64,000 bases of DNA from Leptolyngbya sp. KIOST-1 (GCF_000763385.1 NZ_JQFA01000002.1:1612001-1676000); one strand, 5' to 3'. Positions 53,151-62,848 are shown, numbered from the stretch's first letter. Numbers and translations: made by a program. Notes: a model not told the origin generated them from the sequence alone.

Positions 53151-55187
53151 ATGAACCACGACCACGCGACACAGCATGATCACTCTGGAATGCATCATGG
53201 CACTTCAGAGCATGGTGCTGTTTCTAGCCACGACAAACATGCGGGGCACAGCCCTGGGATGTTCAAAAAGAGGTTTTGGGTCTCCCTGCTGCTAACCCTG
53301 CCAATTCTCTACTTCTCGCCGCAATTGCAGGGCTGGCTAGGCTACGAGGCGATCGCCTTTCCCGGCTCAACCTGGATTAACCCAGTCCTTGGCATTGCCC
53401 TCTACTTCTATGGGGGCTGGCCCTTTTTGCTGGGGGCATGGCACGAACTGACAAGCCAAATTGGCATGATGACGCTGATTGCCCTGGCGATTACGGTGGC
53501 CTTTGTCTACAGCCTGGCGGTTTCCCTGGGGCTAGACGGTATGCCCTTTTATTGGGAACTGGCCACGCTGATTGTGATTATGCTGCTGGGCCACTGGATT
53601 GAAATGGCCTCAGTGCAGGGGGCCAGTAAGGCTCTAGAAGAACTCTCGACCTTAGTACCCAGTGCAGCCCACCGCATGCGCAACGGCCAGATCGATGACG
53701 TTCCCGCCAGCGACATTCAGGTAGGCGACATCATTCTGATTCGCCCTGGCGAGCAGATTCCCAACGATGGGGAAATCATTGAGGGCAGCACCAGCGTCAA
53801 TGAGTCGTTTTTGACCGGCGAGTCTAAGCCGGTACACAAACAGGTGGGCGATGAGGTGGTAGCAGGCTCCATCAACACTGATGGCTCTGTGCAGGTCAAG
53901 GTCACACGGGTGGGTGAAGACACGGCGATTAGCCAGATTATGCGGCTAGTGGAAGAAGCGCAGTCGTCGCGCAGCCGCTATCAGGTGTTGGCTGACAAGG
54001 TGGCCTACTGGCTCACCCTGATTGCGATCGCAGCGGGCACCCTGACCTTTATTGTCTGGCTCACCCTGAGCGACCTGGTGTTTGCCATTAACCGAGCGGT
54101 AACGGTGCTGGTCATTACCTGCCCCCACGCCCTGGGCCTGGCCATTCCTCTGGTGATTGCCAACTCGACCGGGCTAGCCGCCCGCAATGGAATTTTGGTG
54201 CGCAACCGCGACTCGATGGAGCGGGCCAAAGATATCAAAATCATGGCCTTTGACAAGACCGGAACCCTGACCCAGGGTAAGTTTGGCGTGCAGCAGATCG
54301 CGGTAGACGGCATGTTAGAAGATGAGGCCCTAGCGATCGCCGCTGCCCTCGAAAATCCCTCTGAACATCCCCTGGCCAAGGCCATTGTTGACTCGGCCCA
54401 CCAGCGTCAGCTTGACGTGCCCCCCATGAACGACTTCCAAACCATCACCGGACGCGGCGTGGAAGGTCAGGTCAATGGGCAGACCTACCGAGTGGGTCGG
54501 CCAGAATGGGTACAGGAGCAAAACCTGGCTTGGCCAGAGCCCCTGCAAGCAGCGCTCGATCGGGCTGATGAGCGGGGCGAAAGTGCGGTGGTGCTGATGG
54601 CGCTCGATCGGGCGATCGCGGTGATTTCGATGGCTGACCGGGTGCGCGACAGCGCCCGCACTACTATCGATCGCCTGCACCAGATGGGCATTCAGGCGGT
54701 GATGATTACCGGCGACGCCGAGGCGGTAGCCCGTGCGGTGGCTGAGGATTTGGGCATCGATCGCTACTACGCCCGCGTACTGCCAGAAGACAAAGTCAAC
54801 CGCATTAAGGAACTGAAAAAAGAAGCCCCCACCGCCTTCGTTGGCGACGGCGTCAACGATGCCGCAGCGTTACTGGAGGCCACGATGGGGCTAGCCATTG
54901 GGGCCGGAACAAACGTGGCGATCGAGTCGGCTGACCTAGTACTGATCGAAGACGATCCGCTCGATGCCGTCAAGGCGCTGGTCTTGGCCAAAAAGACCTA
55001 CCGCAAGATGATCCAAAACTTGTTCTGGGCTACGGGCTACAACATCTTTGCCATTCCCCTAGCGGCGGGGGTACTGGCAACCTGGGGAATTTTGCTGTCC
55101 CCAGCGGTGGGTGCCCTACTGATGAGCCTTTCGACTGTGATTGTGGCGATTAACGCGGTGCTGCTGCGACGGGCGAAGCTGGCCTAG
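53151..55187 (+). CDS. copB: Copper-exporting P1B-3 ATPase (CopB type)
   Basis: 678 residues. The N-terminus of about 35 residues is His-rich (HDHATQHDHSGMHHG, SSHDKHAGH) with no HMA domain. Transport motif CPH (324-326), TGES (222-225), DKTGT (368-372), SEHPLA, GDGVNDAAAL. CPH plus His-rich N-terminus defines the CopB subgroup, exporting Cu (and Ag) from the cytoplasm. It has its own promoter with a regulatory box. Confidence 0.93.
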   Translation: MNHDHATQHDHSGMHHGTSEHGAVSSHDKHAGHSPGMFKKRFWVSLLLTLPILYFSPQLQGWLGYEAIAFPGSTWINPVLGIALYFYGGWPFLLGAWHELTSQIGMMTLIALAITVAFVYSLAVSLGLDGMPFYWELATLIVIMLLGHWIEMASVQGASKALEELSTLVPSAAHRMRNGQIDDVPASDIQVGDIILIRPGEQIPNDGEIIEGSTSVNESFLTGESKPVHKQVGDEVVAGSINTDGSVQVKVTRVGEDTAISQIMRLVEEAQSSRSRYQVLADKVAYWLTLIAIAAGTLTFIVWLTLSDLVFAINRAVTVLVITCPHALGLAIPLVIANSTGLAARNGILVRNRDSMERAKDIKIMAFDKTGTLTQGKFGVQQIAVDGMLEDEALAIAAALENPSEHPLAKAIVDSAHQRQLDVPPMNDFQTITGRGVEGQVNGQTYRVGRPEWVQEQNLAWPEPLQAALDRADERGESAVVLMALDRAIAVISMADRVRDSARTTIDRLHQMGIQAVMITGDAEAVARAVAEDLGIDRYYARVLPEDKVNRIKELKKEAPTAFVGDGVNDAAALLEATMGLAIGAGTNVAIESADLVLIEDDPLDAVKALVLAKKTYRKMIQNLFWATGYNIFAIPLAAGVLATWGILLSPAVGALLMSLSTVIVAINAVLLRRAKLA

Positions 55188-55195
55188 GGGTGTGC

Positions 55196-55460
55196 CTGAA
55201 CTGGCGAGGGGGAGCTTAATGGTAAAGGTGCTGCCCTTGGAGACGGCACTTTTGACGTGAATGCTGCCGCCATGGGCCTGGGCGATCGCCAGCGCGATCG
55301 ACAGCCCCAGACCCGCTCCACCGCTCTGGAGTAATCGATCTTTCTCGATGCGGTACGGTATTTGCACCGGCTCCAGCGCCACCCTCACCAGCCACGACCC
55401 CACCGCCGCAATCAGGGCCAGAGCCAGGGTAACCCTAAGGCCATCCCTGGGCCGGGCCAT
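55196..55460 (-). pseudogene. Histidine kinase remnant (copy of the NrsS-like kinase with internal deletion)
   Basis: LRVTLALALIAAVGSWLVRVALEPVQIPY corresponds to the last membrane helix of the kinase at 58435-59817, and RIEKDRLLQSGGAGLGLSIA through KGSTFTIKLPL to its C-terminal G2 box. The H-box, dimer helices and most of the ATP domain are gone, joined at TACCGCA, a sequence present at both deletion ends in the intact gene. The C-terminal tail runs into copB. Non-functional. Confidence 0.8.
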
Positions 55461-55496
55461 CCATCGTCTAAGGAGCCCGAGCCGAAGGGATAGAGA

Positions 55497-56125
55497 TTTT
55501 CACCGTCATTTAGTTCAGGCGCTCACCGCCCGAGGGGTGCAGGGACAGGTAAAGGGTGAACCGGCACGTGTCGGCAGTCGCCGCCTACTGCAGGAGGCCG
55601 GGATCTCTTCTCAATCCCTGGAAGCAGCCCTAGCGGAACTGAATGCCTAGGGCAAAACCGCCGTGGCCATTGGCAACCAAGCCGCTAGGGTGATCGCCAT
55701 TTCGGATACTGTCAAGGCCGATTCTAAAGCAGCCATTGCTACCCTCAAAGCCCAAGGCACTCAGCCAATGATGGTCGCGGGCGACAAAGTGGACGCCATC
55801 AGGCACCTACAACGCAAACACGGCAAGGTGGCCATTATGGTGACAACATTAACTACGCCCCGGCACTAACTCAGGCAGCTGTGGGCATTGCCATCGGGGC
55901 TGGGGCTGATGTGGCCATTCAGGCCGCCGATGTCACCCTGGTGCAGGAGGAACTCTCCAAGGTGAATACCGTGCAGAACCCGTTTTGAGCATCTATTTAC
56001 AGTCTGTTAACGATTCCCATAGCGGCTTTAGGTCTGCTGCATCCGGTAATTGGGGTGGTGGCCATGGTCGTTAGTTCACTCTCGGTGATCGGCCCACTCA
56101 ATGCTGGTGAAGCGACTGTAATTTG
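55497..56125 (+). pseudogene. CopA-type P-ATPase, degraded C-terminal remnant
   Basis: Several frames together read as the end of the ATP-binding domain (GEPARVGSRRLLQEAGI, then GKTAVAIGNQAARVIAISDT), the hinge ([23 protein letters not shown] missing; [22 protein letters not shown]), and the last membrane helix (LLHPVIGVVAMVVSSLSVIG). There are internal stops (55648, 55986) and at least two frameshifts. The copper-binding CPC region is absent. With the kinase remnant it suggests an older, decayed copper/kinase unit. Confidence 0.75.
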
Positions 56126-56282
56126 AGAAGTCATAATGAATCTCCATGCTGTCTACGGCACCCATGGGTGAGCGCTGGGCACGGCTTAGGTCGTTGAGTG
56201 ATCGAGCGATGGATTTAGACAAGCAATGGCTGCTGGAGGGCATCTGGAGCGGAGCTTAGGGAGAGGTCTAATTTCAACAAAA

Positions 56283-56331
56283 AAAGCTACTTTTTTGACT
56301 TGGCAAACCTAGGTAGCGAAAATCGCTAGCC
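56283..56331 (-). terminator. Terminator of the porin gene
   Basis: On the minus strand, the TAGCG-ATTTT-CGCTA hairpin follows the stop codon, with T-runs soon after. 56126-56282 holds no recognisable gene. Confidence 0.55.
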
Positions 56332-56338
56332 TCTCAAC

Positions 56339-57805
56339 TTAGAACCGGAAGGTGGCGCGCAGGACACCCCAGAAACCAGTTTCATCGGTACCACCCAGGT
56401 TGGTATCCCCATAGATGAGGGCAGGAGTGATAGTTAGGAATTCGTTAAAGGGCACCTCGTAGTAACCTTCAATAAGAGTGGGGTTGTTGGTGGTACCACG
56501 CACCTGGGGTAGCTGACCACCGTAAACGCCTAGCTGAGCACCCTCAGCCAGGAAATCGTTGATGCCAAGACCAGCGGTCCAGCTAAAGTCGTTGCCGCCG
56601 TTGTAGGTTTGATACGCACCATGGCCAGCGATGAAGAATCTACCAAAGTCAAGGTTCAACAGACCAGCATAGGTGTCAGTACCACCGGGTAGACCACCTT
56701 GGAAGGTGATAGACCGGTCGTTGTGTAGGTAGGCAATACCAGCATCTAGAAAACCATCGCTCAGGAAGCTAAGCTGAGCAATGTAGCTCTGGTTGGCAGC
56801 AGCAAAGATACCAACCGCAGGACTGGTAGCCTGGGGATTAGTGGCTGATCCGTTGCCAGCCGTGTAACCAGCATCAAAAACGATGCTGTCAGTCAGGGCG
56901 ATGCTGATACCAACACCAGCACCGTTGGAGCTACTGCCGCCGCTGGTATAAAAAGCTGGTTCTCCATATTGGGCGACAGAGGGGCCATCAAAAGGAACGA
57001 TGGTGTCGGTGACCCAGTCGTCGCCCTGAAGACCACGGGCAGAAGCAGTTAGAGTGATGCGGTTACCAACGGGGAATCGGTAGTAGAAGTCGTCAACGGT
57101 TACGTTGTAGTCGCTACCCCGAGCGTTGGCCAAGCCACCGAGCACACCTGGGGAAATGGCGTTACCATCACCAGCCTGCAGGCGAATACGCAAGCGATCG
57201 TCGCCAGTGAAGCTGGAGTCGAAGTTTAAGCGAGCGCGGTTGGCAACGCTGGTGTTTGCTTCACCGGTAATGCCGTCAAAAGGGGTAACCAAATGAAAGT
57301 CAGCTTGCCCCCGCAGCTTGGTGGTGGTGGAGAATTGCTGAGCGCGCAGGGCAGCGGTTTCAGCTTCGAGAGCATCGACGCGACCACGCAGGGTAGCCAG
57401 TTCAGCCTGGAACTCTTCTTGCAGGCGACGGATGGTAGCTAGATCGTCGGGGTTGATGCCCGACTGAGCGATTAAGGTGGCAATGACATCCAAGCAGGAG
57501 TTCAGACCAGCAGCGAACTCGAAGCGCGTGAGGCTGCGTTGACCACGGAAGGTGCGGTCAGGGTAACCCTGAATACAACCGTAATTCTCCACCAGGCTTT
57601 GCAGCGCCTGGAAGGCCCAGTCGGAGGGCAGCACATCGGTCAGATCCGACACGCTGGTGATCTGAGCCAGTTGAATCGAGTCTTGGTTGAAGCTGTCCAC
57701 TTGAACGGTGGCCGACTCAGCAGCGACAGCTGTACTAGAAACAGCCACAGCAACACCCCAGGCAGCGGGTACCGCTAGCAAAAATCGCCACATTAGTTTA
57801 GTCAT
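56339..57805 (-). CDS. Cyanobacterial SLH-domain porin (iron-uptake/OprB type)
   Basis: 488 residues from MTKLMWRFLLAVPAAW; GAGGAG lies about ten bases ahead. Signal peptide ends AVAA-ES. An SLH domain (about 55-105, LTDVLPSDWAFQALQSLVENYGC...) anchors to peptidoglycan-linked polymer; a coiled coil (ATIRRLQEEFQAELATLRGRV) follows. A C-terminal beta barrel ends in aromatic F-R-F. The major outer-membrane porin family of cyanobacteria, moving inorganic ions such as iron. Confidence 0.9.
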   Translation of the reverse strand: MTKLMWRFLLAVPAAWGVAVAVSSTAVAAESATVQVDSFNQDSIQLAQITSVSDLTDVLPSDWAFQALQSLVENYGCIQGYPDRTFRGQRSLTRFEFAAGLNSCLDVIATLIAQSGINPDDLATIRRLQEEFQAELATLRGRVDALEAETAALRAQQFSTTTKLRGQADFHLVTPFDGITGEANTSVANRARLNFDSSFTGDDRLRIRLQAGDGNAISPGVLGGLANARGSDYNVTVDDFYYRFPVGNRITLTASARGLQGDDWVTDTIVPFDGPSVAQYGEPAFYTSGGSSSNGAGVGISIALTDSIVFDAGYTAGNGSATNPQATSPAVGIFAAANQSYIAQLSFLSDGFLDAGIAYLHNDRSITFQGGLPGGTDTYAGLLNLDFGRFFIAGHGAYQTYNGGNDFSWTAGLGINDFLAEGAQLGVYGGQLPQVRGTTNNPTLIEGYYEVPFNEFLTITPALIYGDTNLGGTDETGFWGVLRATFRF

Positions 57806-58411
57806 TCGGGAATATCTCCTCACACTGGATAAAACTGGATAGCGTCGGTGGGTGGCATAGAGCCTCTCAATTTCGACGTATAGCTGTGGTCACCGAGATT
57901 AGGACAATCAGAAAACGTTCCACCATTAAAACGTTTCAACCTCTAGAGAGGTCATGCCTTAACTAGACTGGCCACAGCTATACCAGAAACATATAGGAAA
58001 TCTGCGGCGGTAAAATGAGAGCCACTTGGAAAATAGCTGAGTGTCTAGTAAAGGCTGAATTAACGGATTAACAAGACGTTAAGAACCTATTTATAAAACC
58101 GTCAGAACAATATCTGTTTAACGCCATAAAACACATGATAAAAAGGTTATGCAAATCATAATGTGGGCGTGAGACTTATAAGAGGGGATCTAAAAATGCG
58201 GCTCTGAGACGATGGTGCAGTATGTATCATCGGCGTCGAATTTCTATGGCAAGACTCAGGCGGGCTCATAGCATATGTTGGATGTCCAGCGGAACATCCA
58301 TAATTGGCTGAGGCAACAATAAGGATTAGGGAAGCGGGTAACTCCGACGATAGCGATAGGCCTTTGCTCTCACCCCTTATTCACCCAGAAAGTCAGCATA
58401 TCCTCTGTATC
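57806..58411. other. Porin upstream region
   Basis: No gene seen. It is AT-rich at 57990-58160, probably holding the porin promoter and a long leader. A hairpin (TGGATGT-CCAGCGGA-ACATCCA) lies near 58280-58302. Confidence 0.5.
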
Positions 58412-58453
58412 AGAGGGTTTCGATGCATCTTCTCTTAACGAACCGGTGCCGCG
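58412..58453. repeat. Dispersed repeat, copy 3
   Basis: 36 of 42 bases match 931-972. It supplies the last codons (AAPVR-stop) of the NrsS-like kinase, after the native end IKLPL. Weak similarity continues left to 58378, where a small CCTCTG/CAGAGG palindrome lies beside it. Confidence 0.65.
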
Positions 58454-59817
58454 AGCGGTAGCTTAATACTAAAGGTGCTGCCCTTTGAGACGGCGCTTTT
58501 GACGTGAATGCTGCCGCCGTGGGCCTGGGCGATCGCCAGCGCGATCGACAGACCCAGACCCGCTCCGCCGCTCTGGCGAGACCGATCTTTTTCGATGCGG
58601 TAAAAGCGATCAAAAATTCGGGGTTGATCGTCGGGGTGAATGCCCACTCCGGTATCTTCTACCGTAATCAGAGCGTGCTTATCTACGGCTCTAAGGCAAA
58701 GAATGACTTTCCCGTTGGCAGGGGTGTGCTGTAGGGCATTGCTGACCACATTCAGCACCAGACGGTAGAGCTGCTCTTCGTGACCAATCACCACCAGGGG
58801 CGGGGTTGCAGGCTGATCGAGCACTAGGCCAATGCCCTTGGCCATAGATAGCGCCGCCATCTCTTCCTCAATATCGCTCAGCACGTCTTGTAAGCAGCAG
58901 GCAAAGCCAGGGGTAGCAGTTTGGATATCGAGCCGCGACAAGAGCAGCAGATCGCTGACTAAGAGGGTTAGGCGATGGTTTTGGCGAGCAACCACCTGGA
59001 GTGTATCTCGCGCCTCCGCATCGGAGATGTCTGGCAGCCGAATCACCGACTCGGTGGTGGCTTGAACCGCCGCCAGCGGGGTTCTCAGCTCGTGGGCGGC
59101 ATCTGCCGTAAACTGCTGAATGTTGCGGTACGACATTCGCACTGGCTTTAGCGCCACCCCCGCCAGCCACCACCCAGCGATCGCCGTGAGCGCTAGAACA
59201 ATGGGTAGACCTAACGCCATATTCCAGCGAACCGTGGCGAGGTAGGCGGCAAAGTCATTGAGCGAACGGCCCACCACGACCCGGCCCACCAGTTGTTGAT
59301 CATCGAGGGCATACAGGGGCAGAATAATCTGGCGGTAGGGCTGACCCGACCCATCGCGCAGGCTTTGCCAAAGGGCAGAAACATCAGGGCTGGGTAGTCC
59401 TGGGGGGTAGTCACCAGCGGTCGCAACTAATGCCCCATTAGTGCCTAGCACTCGGATATAGTAATTGCCGGAGTATAGGTCGCCGGGGTGATAGTGGTTC
59501 TGGCTGTGCTCAAAGGGGGCCAGGCAGGGATCCCCAGTTAGACAAAGGCTCGGCAGCAGTTCAGAGGAACCGCTCTCAATCTGATCGCCAGAGGTGAGAG
59601 ATTTCTCTAGGTTGTCGTGAACGGCTTCAGCGACCGATTTTAGCTCGCGATCGGCGGCTACCCGATGGGCGTGGGCGATCGCCTCGTACATGCCCAAAGC
59701 ACTGATCGCCAGCACGACGGCCATGACGCCGGTATACCAACCCGTGAGCTGCCAGCGGCTGCGGCGAAACAGTCTATTCAGCTTTGAACCGGTATCCCAT
59801 GCCATAGACGGTTTCAA
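58435..59817 (-). CDS. nrsS: Sensor histidine kinase, NrsS/RppB type
   Basis: 460 residues. Two membrane helices (about 25-47 and 205-225) enclose a periplasmic sensor domain with Cys/His (SLCLTGDPCLAPFEHSQNHYHPG). The H-box is QFTADAAHELRTPLAAVQ; N box NVVSNALQHTP; G1 DTGVGIHPDD; G2 GGAGLGLSIALAIAQAHGG. It phosphorylates the partner regulator in response to periplasmic Ni or Cu; the Synechocystis homologue is NrsS (RppB). The start overlaps the regulator gene by 44 bases. The C-terminal residues come from the dispersed repeat but the catalytic core is complete. Confidence 0.9.
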   Translation of the reverse strand: MKPSMAWDTGSKLNRLFRRSRWQLTGWYTGVMAVVLAISALGMYEAIAHAHRVAADRELKSVAEAVHDNLEKSLTSGDQIESGSSELLPSLCLTGDPCLAPFEHSQNHYHPGDLYSGNYYIRVLGTNGALVATAGDYPPGLPSPDVSALWQSLRDGSGQPYRQIILPLYALDDQQLVGRVVVGRSLNDFAAYLATVRWNMALGLPIVLALTAIAGWWLAGVALKPVRMSYRNIQQFTADAAHELRTPLAAVQATTESVIRLPDISDAEARDTLQVVARQNHRLTLLVSDLLLLSRLDIQTATPGFACCLQDVLSDIEEEMAALSMAKGIGLVLDQPATPPLVVIGHEEQLYRLVLNVVSNALQHTPANGKVILCLRAVDKHALITVEDTGVGIHPDDQPRIFDRFYRIEKDRSRQSGGAGLGLSIALAIAQAHGGSIHVKSAVSKGSTFSIKLPLAAPVR

Positions 59818-60466
59818 TCATATCGTCATAGCCATACTGCCCCAGCTTACGGCGCAGCAGCCGCACCTGGGCCGCCACCACGTTGCTGATGGGCTCTGCG
59901 CCAAATTCCCACAGCTGGTTGAGCACCTGCTCTTGGGTGAGAATTTGGTCGGGGTGCTCCATCAAATATTGCAAGAGCTGAAACTCTTTTTGGGTCAGTT
60001 CAATCGCCTGCTCGGAGGCGGTATCACTGTGCAGCAGGGCAATTCTGCGATCGCAGTCCAGCGTCAGCGGCCCAACGTGAATCTGAGCTGGCTTGAAGTC
60101 AGCGGGGCGGCGTCTCAAGGCCCGCAACCGGGCCAGCAGCTCATCCATGCTGAAGGGTTTGACCAGATAGTCATCGGCCCCGGCATCGAGCCCGGCAATC
60201 CGGTCTTCGATGCGATCGTTGGCGGTCAGCATGAGAATCGGCAGCGCATTCTGCCGTGCCCGTAGCCAGCGACAGATCTCTAGCCCCGTTAGCCCTGGCA
60301 GCATCCAGTCAAGTACTCCAAGCACGTAGGTGACAGTGCTGCTCTCCAGATAGGTCAGCGCTTCATCCCCAGACTGCACCCAGTCCACCACGTAGGCTTC
60401 TTGAGTTAGCGTGCGCTTAATCGCTCGCCCCAAGTCGGGCTCATCTTCGACCAGCAAAATACGCAT
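59774..60466 (-). CDS. nrsR: OmpR-family response regulator, NrsR/RppA type
   Basis: 230 residues. The receiver is complete: acidic pair LVEDEPD, acceptor Asp in LGVLDWMLPG, Thr in MLTAND, Lys in YLVKPFS. Winged helix: IELTQKEFQLLQYLMEHP, SNVVAAQVRLLRRKLG, YGMGYRFKAE. It is most like RppA/NrsR, which activates nickel-resistance genes in Synechocystis. A TTTCAT-N5-TTTCAT box 78-94 bases upstream suggests autoregulation and makes this protein the best candidate to read the boxes at the other operons. Confidence 0.9.
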   Translation of the reverse strand: MRILLVEDEPDLGRAIKRTLTQEAYVVDWVQSGDEALTYLESSTVTYVLGVLDWMLPGLTGLEICRWLRARQNALPILMLTANDRIEDRIAGLDAGADDYLVKPFSMDELLARLRALRRRPADFKPAQIHVGPLTLDCDRRIALLHSDTASEQAIELTQKEFQLLQYLMEHPDQILTQEQVLNQLWEFGAEPISNVVAAQVRLLRRKLGQYGYDDMIETVYGMGYRFKAE

Positions 60467-60543
60467 TGATAGTGCTCAAGCTACCGAAAAAAGGGTGGCA
60501 GCCAGTGGTTATCCTCTCCAATCTAAGACCGTAACATCTGACT

Positions 60544-60560
60544 ATGAAACCAGGATGAAA
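60544..60560 (-). promoter_or_regulatory. TTTCAT-N5-TTTCAT box (minus strand) before nrsRS
   Basis: ATGAAA-CCAGG-ATGAAA on the plus strand, between nrsD and nrsR, 78 bases before the nrsR start. Confidence 0.8.
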
Positions 60561-60597
60561 TTACTATGCCAAAGAGCCTGTCACCCCGGCGGCTCAT

Positions 60598-61959
60598 TTA
60601 GCCAATCTCATAAAGCTCTGATTGGAGATTGTGATGAAAGTGAAGATGGCTGTGAGCATCTCTAACCTTTTGATTGCGCCTGTGGCGATGCCAATGCTCT
60701 TCATCGTGGAAGTGTTGATGGTCGTGCCACAGCCCACTGGGCCACTCGGGCTGTGCAATGGGTCGGAAAACGAGTTGAGCAATACTCCAAACCGCTACAC
60801 CAATTAGACTGCTCCCCAAAAAAGTAGCCGTAGAAAAATGGCTCCCCATCCATCCTGCCAGGGGATAAGAGAACGCCCACCACAGATGGCTCCAGGCAAA
60901 GTGGGCACCGTAGACTCGACCTTGAATATCGACAGCTACCCGATCGGCAATTAAGGTTTGGGTCGGCACATTCACCAGGGTTTGCCCTGCCCCGGCGACA
61001 GCCCACAGCAGCAGTAGCCCGCTCAGGCTAACCCAATTTGCGGGTAAAAGAGCCAGGGTAATCAGAGCCGCCCCCAGGCCAGTGAGTACCGTCTGTTTCG
61101 GCCCAGGGTTGACGGTGCCTAGACCAATGGATGCCAAGGTTGCCCCTATACCAAAGGCGGCCATAACCCAGCCATACTCCAGCTTGCCCATTTGAAGAGT
61201 GCCCTGGACATACCCGACGGTGTTGACCAAGATGGCAGCCCCGGCGATCGCCGCCACCAACTGCATGACTAAGGCATATCTAATCATTGGATCATTGAGT
61301 AGACAGGTGGTGCCCAGGCGAATATCCTGGAGCGTCCTGCGAACTGTTCTAGCCTCCTGCGGTTGCTGCGTGACCATCAGTTGCCCTGGCAGAGTAACGA
61401 TCAAAATGGCAGCGGTCAGAAACGTGATGCCATCTAGAAAAAATACCTGCCGGGTACCCACAAAGGCGGCAACGCTACCGGCTAAACCGGGGCCAAGTAC
61501 GCCTAAAAGCTGATAGGTAGCACTGGAAAGGGCGATCGCCCTGGGGTACTCCTCAGATGTCGCGATCAAGGGAATAGTGGCGGTGTACGTGGGCGTAAAA
61601 AAGGCAGAGAACATGTTCAGGGCCAACACGATCGCGTAAATTTGCCAGATCTGGGTGACAAAGGGCAGCAGACACACAATTACCATCCGCGCCAAATGGG
61701 TGATGACCATAATGCGTTTGCGGTCAATGCGATCAGCGATCGCCCCCGCTAGCGGCGACAGCACCACGTAGGCCACAACTCGCAGGGTCAGCGCTCCTGA
61801 CAAAATCAGCCCAGCGTTTTCGTTTGCCAACTCAAAGGCAAGTAGCGCTAACCCCAGCCAAGTCAGGGCATCACCAACCAGGTTAATGGTCTGGGCCGCG
61901 TAGAGGCGAGCAAAGGTAGGATTTCTAAGACACTGTAATAACCGAGGAGTTGGAATCAT
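60598..61959 (-). CDS. nrsD: MFS nickel exporter with His-rich tail (NrsD/NreB)
   Basis: 453 residues. Twelve membrane helices with the MFS loop DRIDRKRIMVITH. The cytoplasmic C-terminus (about 405-445) is His-rich (WHDHQHFHDEEHWHRHRR, HSHLHFHHN), the hallmark of NrsD/NreB nickel exporters. It pumps Ni(II), perhaps Co(II), out of the cytoplasm. In Synechocystis it ends the nrsBACD operon; here the order nrsA-nrsC-nrsD is kept and nrsRS follows on the same strand. Confidence 0.9.
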   Translation of the reverse strand: MIPTPRLLQCLRNPTFARLYAAQTINLVGDALTWLGLALLAFELANENAGLILSGALTLRVVAYVVLSPLAGAIADRIDRKRIMVITHLARMVIVCLLPFVTQIWQIYAIVLALNMFSAFFTPTYTATIPLIATSEEYPRAIALSSATYQLLGVLGPGLAGSVAAFVGTRQVFFLDGITFLTAAILIVTLPGQLMVTQQPQEARTVRRTLQDIRLGTTCLLNDPMIRYALVMQLVAAIAGAAILVNTVGYVQGTLQMGKLEYGWVMAAFGIGATLASIGLGTVNPGPKQTVLTGLGAALITLALLPANWVSLSGLLLLWAVAGAGQTLVNVPTQTLIADRVAVDIQGRVYGAHFAWSHLWWAFSYPLAGWMGSHFSTATFLGSSLIGVAVWSIAQLVFRPIAQPEWPSGLWHDHQHFHDEEHWHRHRRNQKVRDAHSHLHFHHNLQSELYEIG

Positions 61960-62070
61960 GGGGCTTAAACAAGCTCATAAAGCTTACGGCAAAACTTGGA
62001 TTACAATTCTAGGATATCCCCCCTGGGGGCATTTTTTAGGAGTTGAAAGATACATTCATGATGGCGAGCA

Positions 62071-62087
62071 TTTCATCATTCTTTCAT
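62071..62087 (+). promoter_or_regulatory. TTTCAT-N5-TTTCAT box before nrsD
   Basis: Exact direct repeat with spacer CATTC, between nrsC and nrsD, 111 bases before the nrsD start. Confidence 0.7.
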
Positions 62088-62143
62088 CGCCTGGAAAAGC
62101 AATTTAAAAGTCCAAGCGAAGTCATCCGCTTTAGATCTGAAAT

Positions 62144-62848
62144 TCAATTCCGCAGCTCTTCACTGAGTAGCTGTCGATAGAGACTAGGCAAATAAGGTGT
62201 CATCGAGTTATCCTCAATGCCGTTGCCCAGACTTGTCCAAACATTAGATAGTTCAGTCAAGACTTCTTCAACTCGATCTTCTTTAAGCAAAGCTAAAATA
62301 TCAATATTCCATTGATGATGATCACTGAGCCAGCGATATACCACAATATCCTGATACTGTGGCTCGAAGCTGTAGGTCATTCCATGATTAGTCTGGTGGG
62401 GATGTGGGTGATACTTGACGGCTTTCTCTATCCAGGTAGAAGTCAGGAATTGATATCGCCCAGCCGCCGTTGAGCACTGACCTTGGTTTGGGCCAGTTTT
62501 AATTGGCCTACATTGGTTGGGGTGTTGTCCTAAATCATGGACATGTTTACTGCCATACAAAAGAAAATAAGAATTTTTGCTATTTGACTCACTGGCCGAG
62601 ATAGTTAACATCAGTGCTCGAATGTACGGATCACCGTCTGACATAGCTAAATCAGGTAGCTGCCCGAGTAAAGGTGATTGAAACCGAAGATGACTCCCCG
62701 GCTGTTCCAGAACAAGACCGATAATGAGGAATAATCCCAAAATAGGGAAAAGGGGCCAATATTTTTTAAGGCTAGAGGATTGAAATCGAAATCCTCTCTT
62801 TTTAAGAGGCGATGATTTTGTTGTAGGTAAAGAGCTGTCTTGTGTCAT
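62144..62848 (-). CDS. nrsC: Membrane-anchored phage-lysozyme-like protein (NrsC)
   Basis: 234 residues from MTQDSSLPTTK; the longer open frame has an unlikely N-terminus. One membrane helix (FPILGLFLIIGLVL), then a lysozyme-like domain with MLTISASESNS and STAAGRYQFLTSTWIEKAV (the G-R-Y-Q-F-L-x-x-T-W motif). A His-rich KYHPHPHQTNH lies in the loop. In Synechocystis NrsC is also lysozyme-like and may help assemble the pump through peptidoglycan. Located between nrsA and nrsD, as there. Confidence 0.8.
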   Translation of the reverse strand: MTQDSSLPTTKSSPLKKRGFRFQSSSLKKYWPLFPILGLFLIIGLVLEQPGSHLRFQSPLLGQLPDLAMSDGDPYIRALMLTISASESNSKNSYFLLYGSKHVHDLGQHPNQCRPIKTGPNQGQCSTAAGRYQFLTSTWIEKAVKYHPHPHQTNHGMTYSFEPQYQDIVVYRWLSDHHQWNIDILALLKEDRVEEVLTELSNVWTSLGNGIEDNSMTPYLPSLYRQLLSEELRN

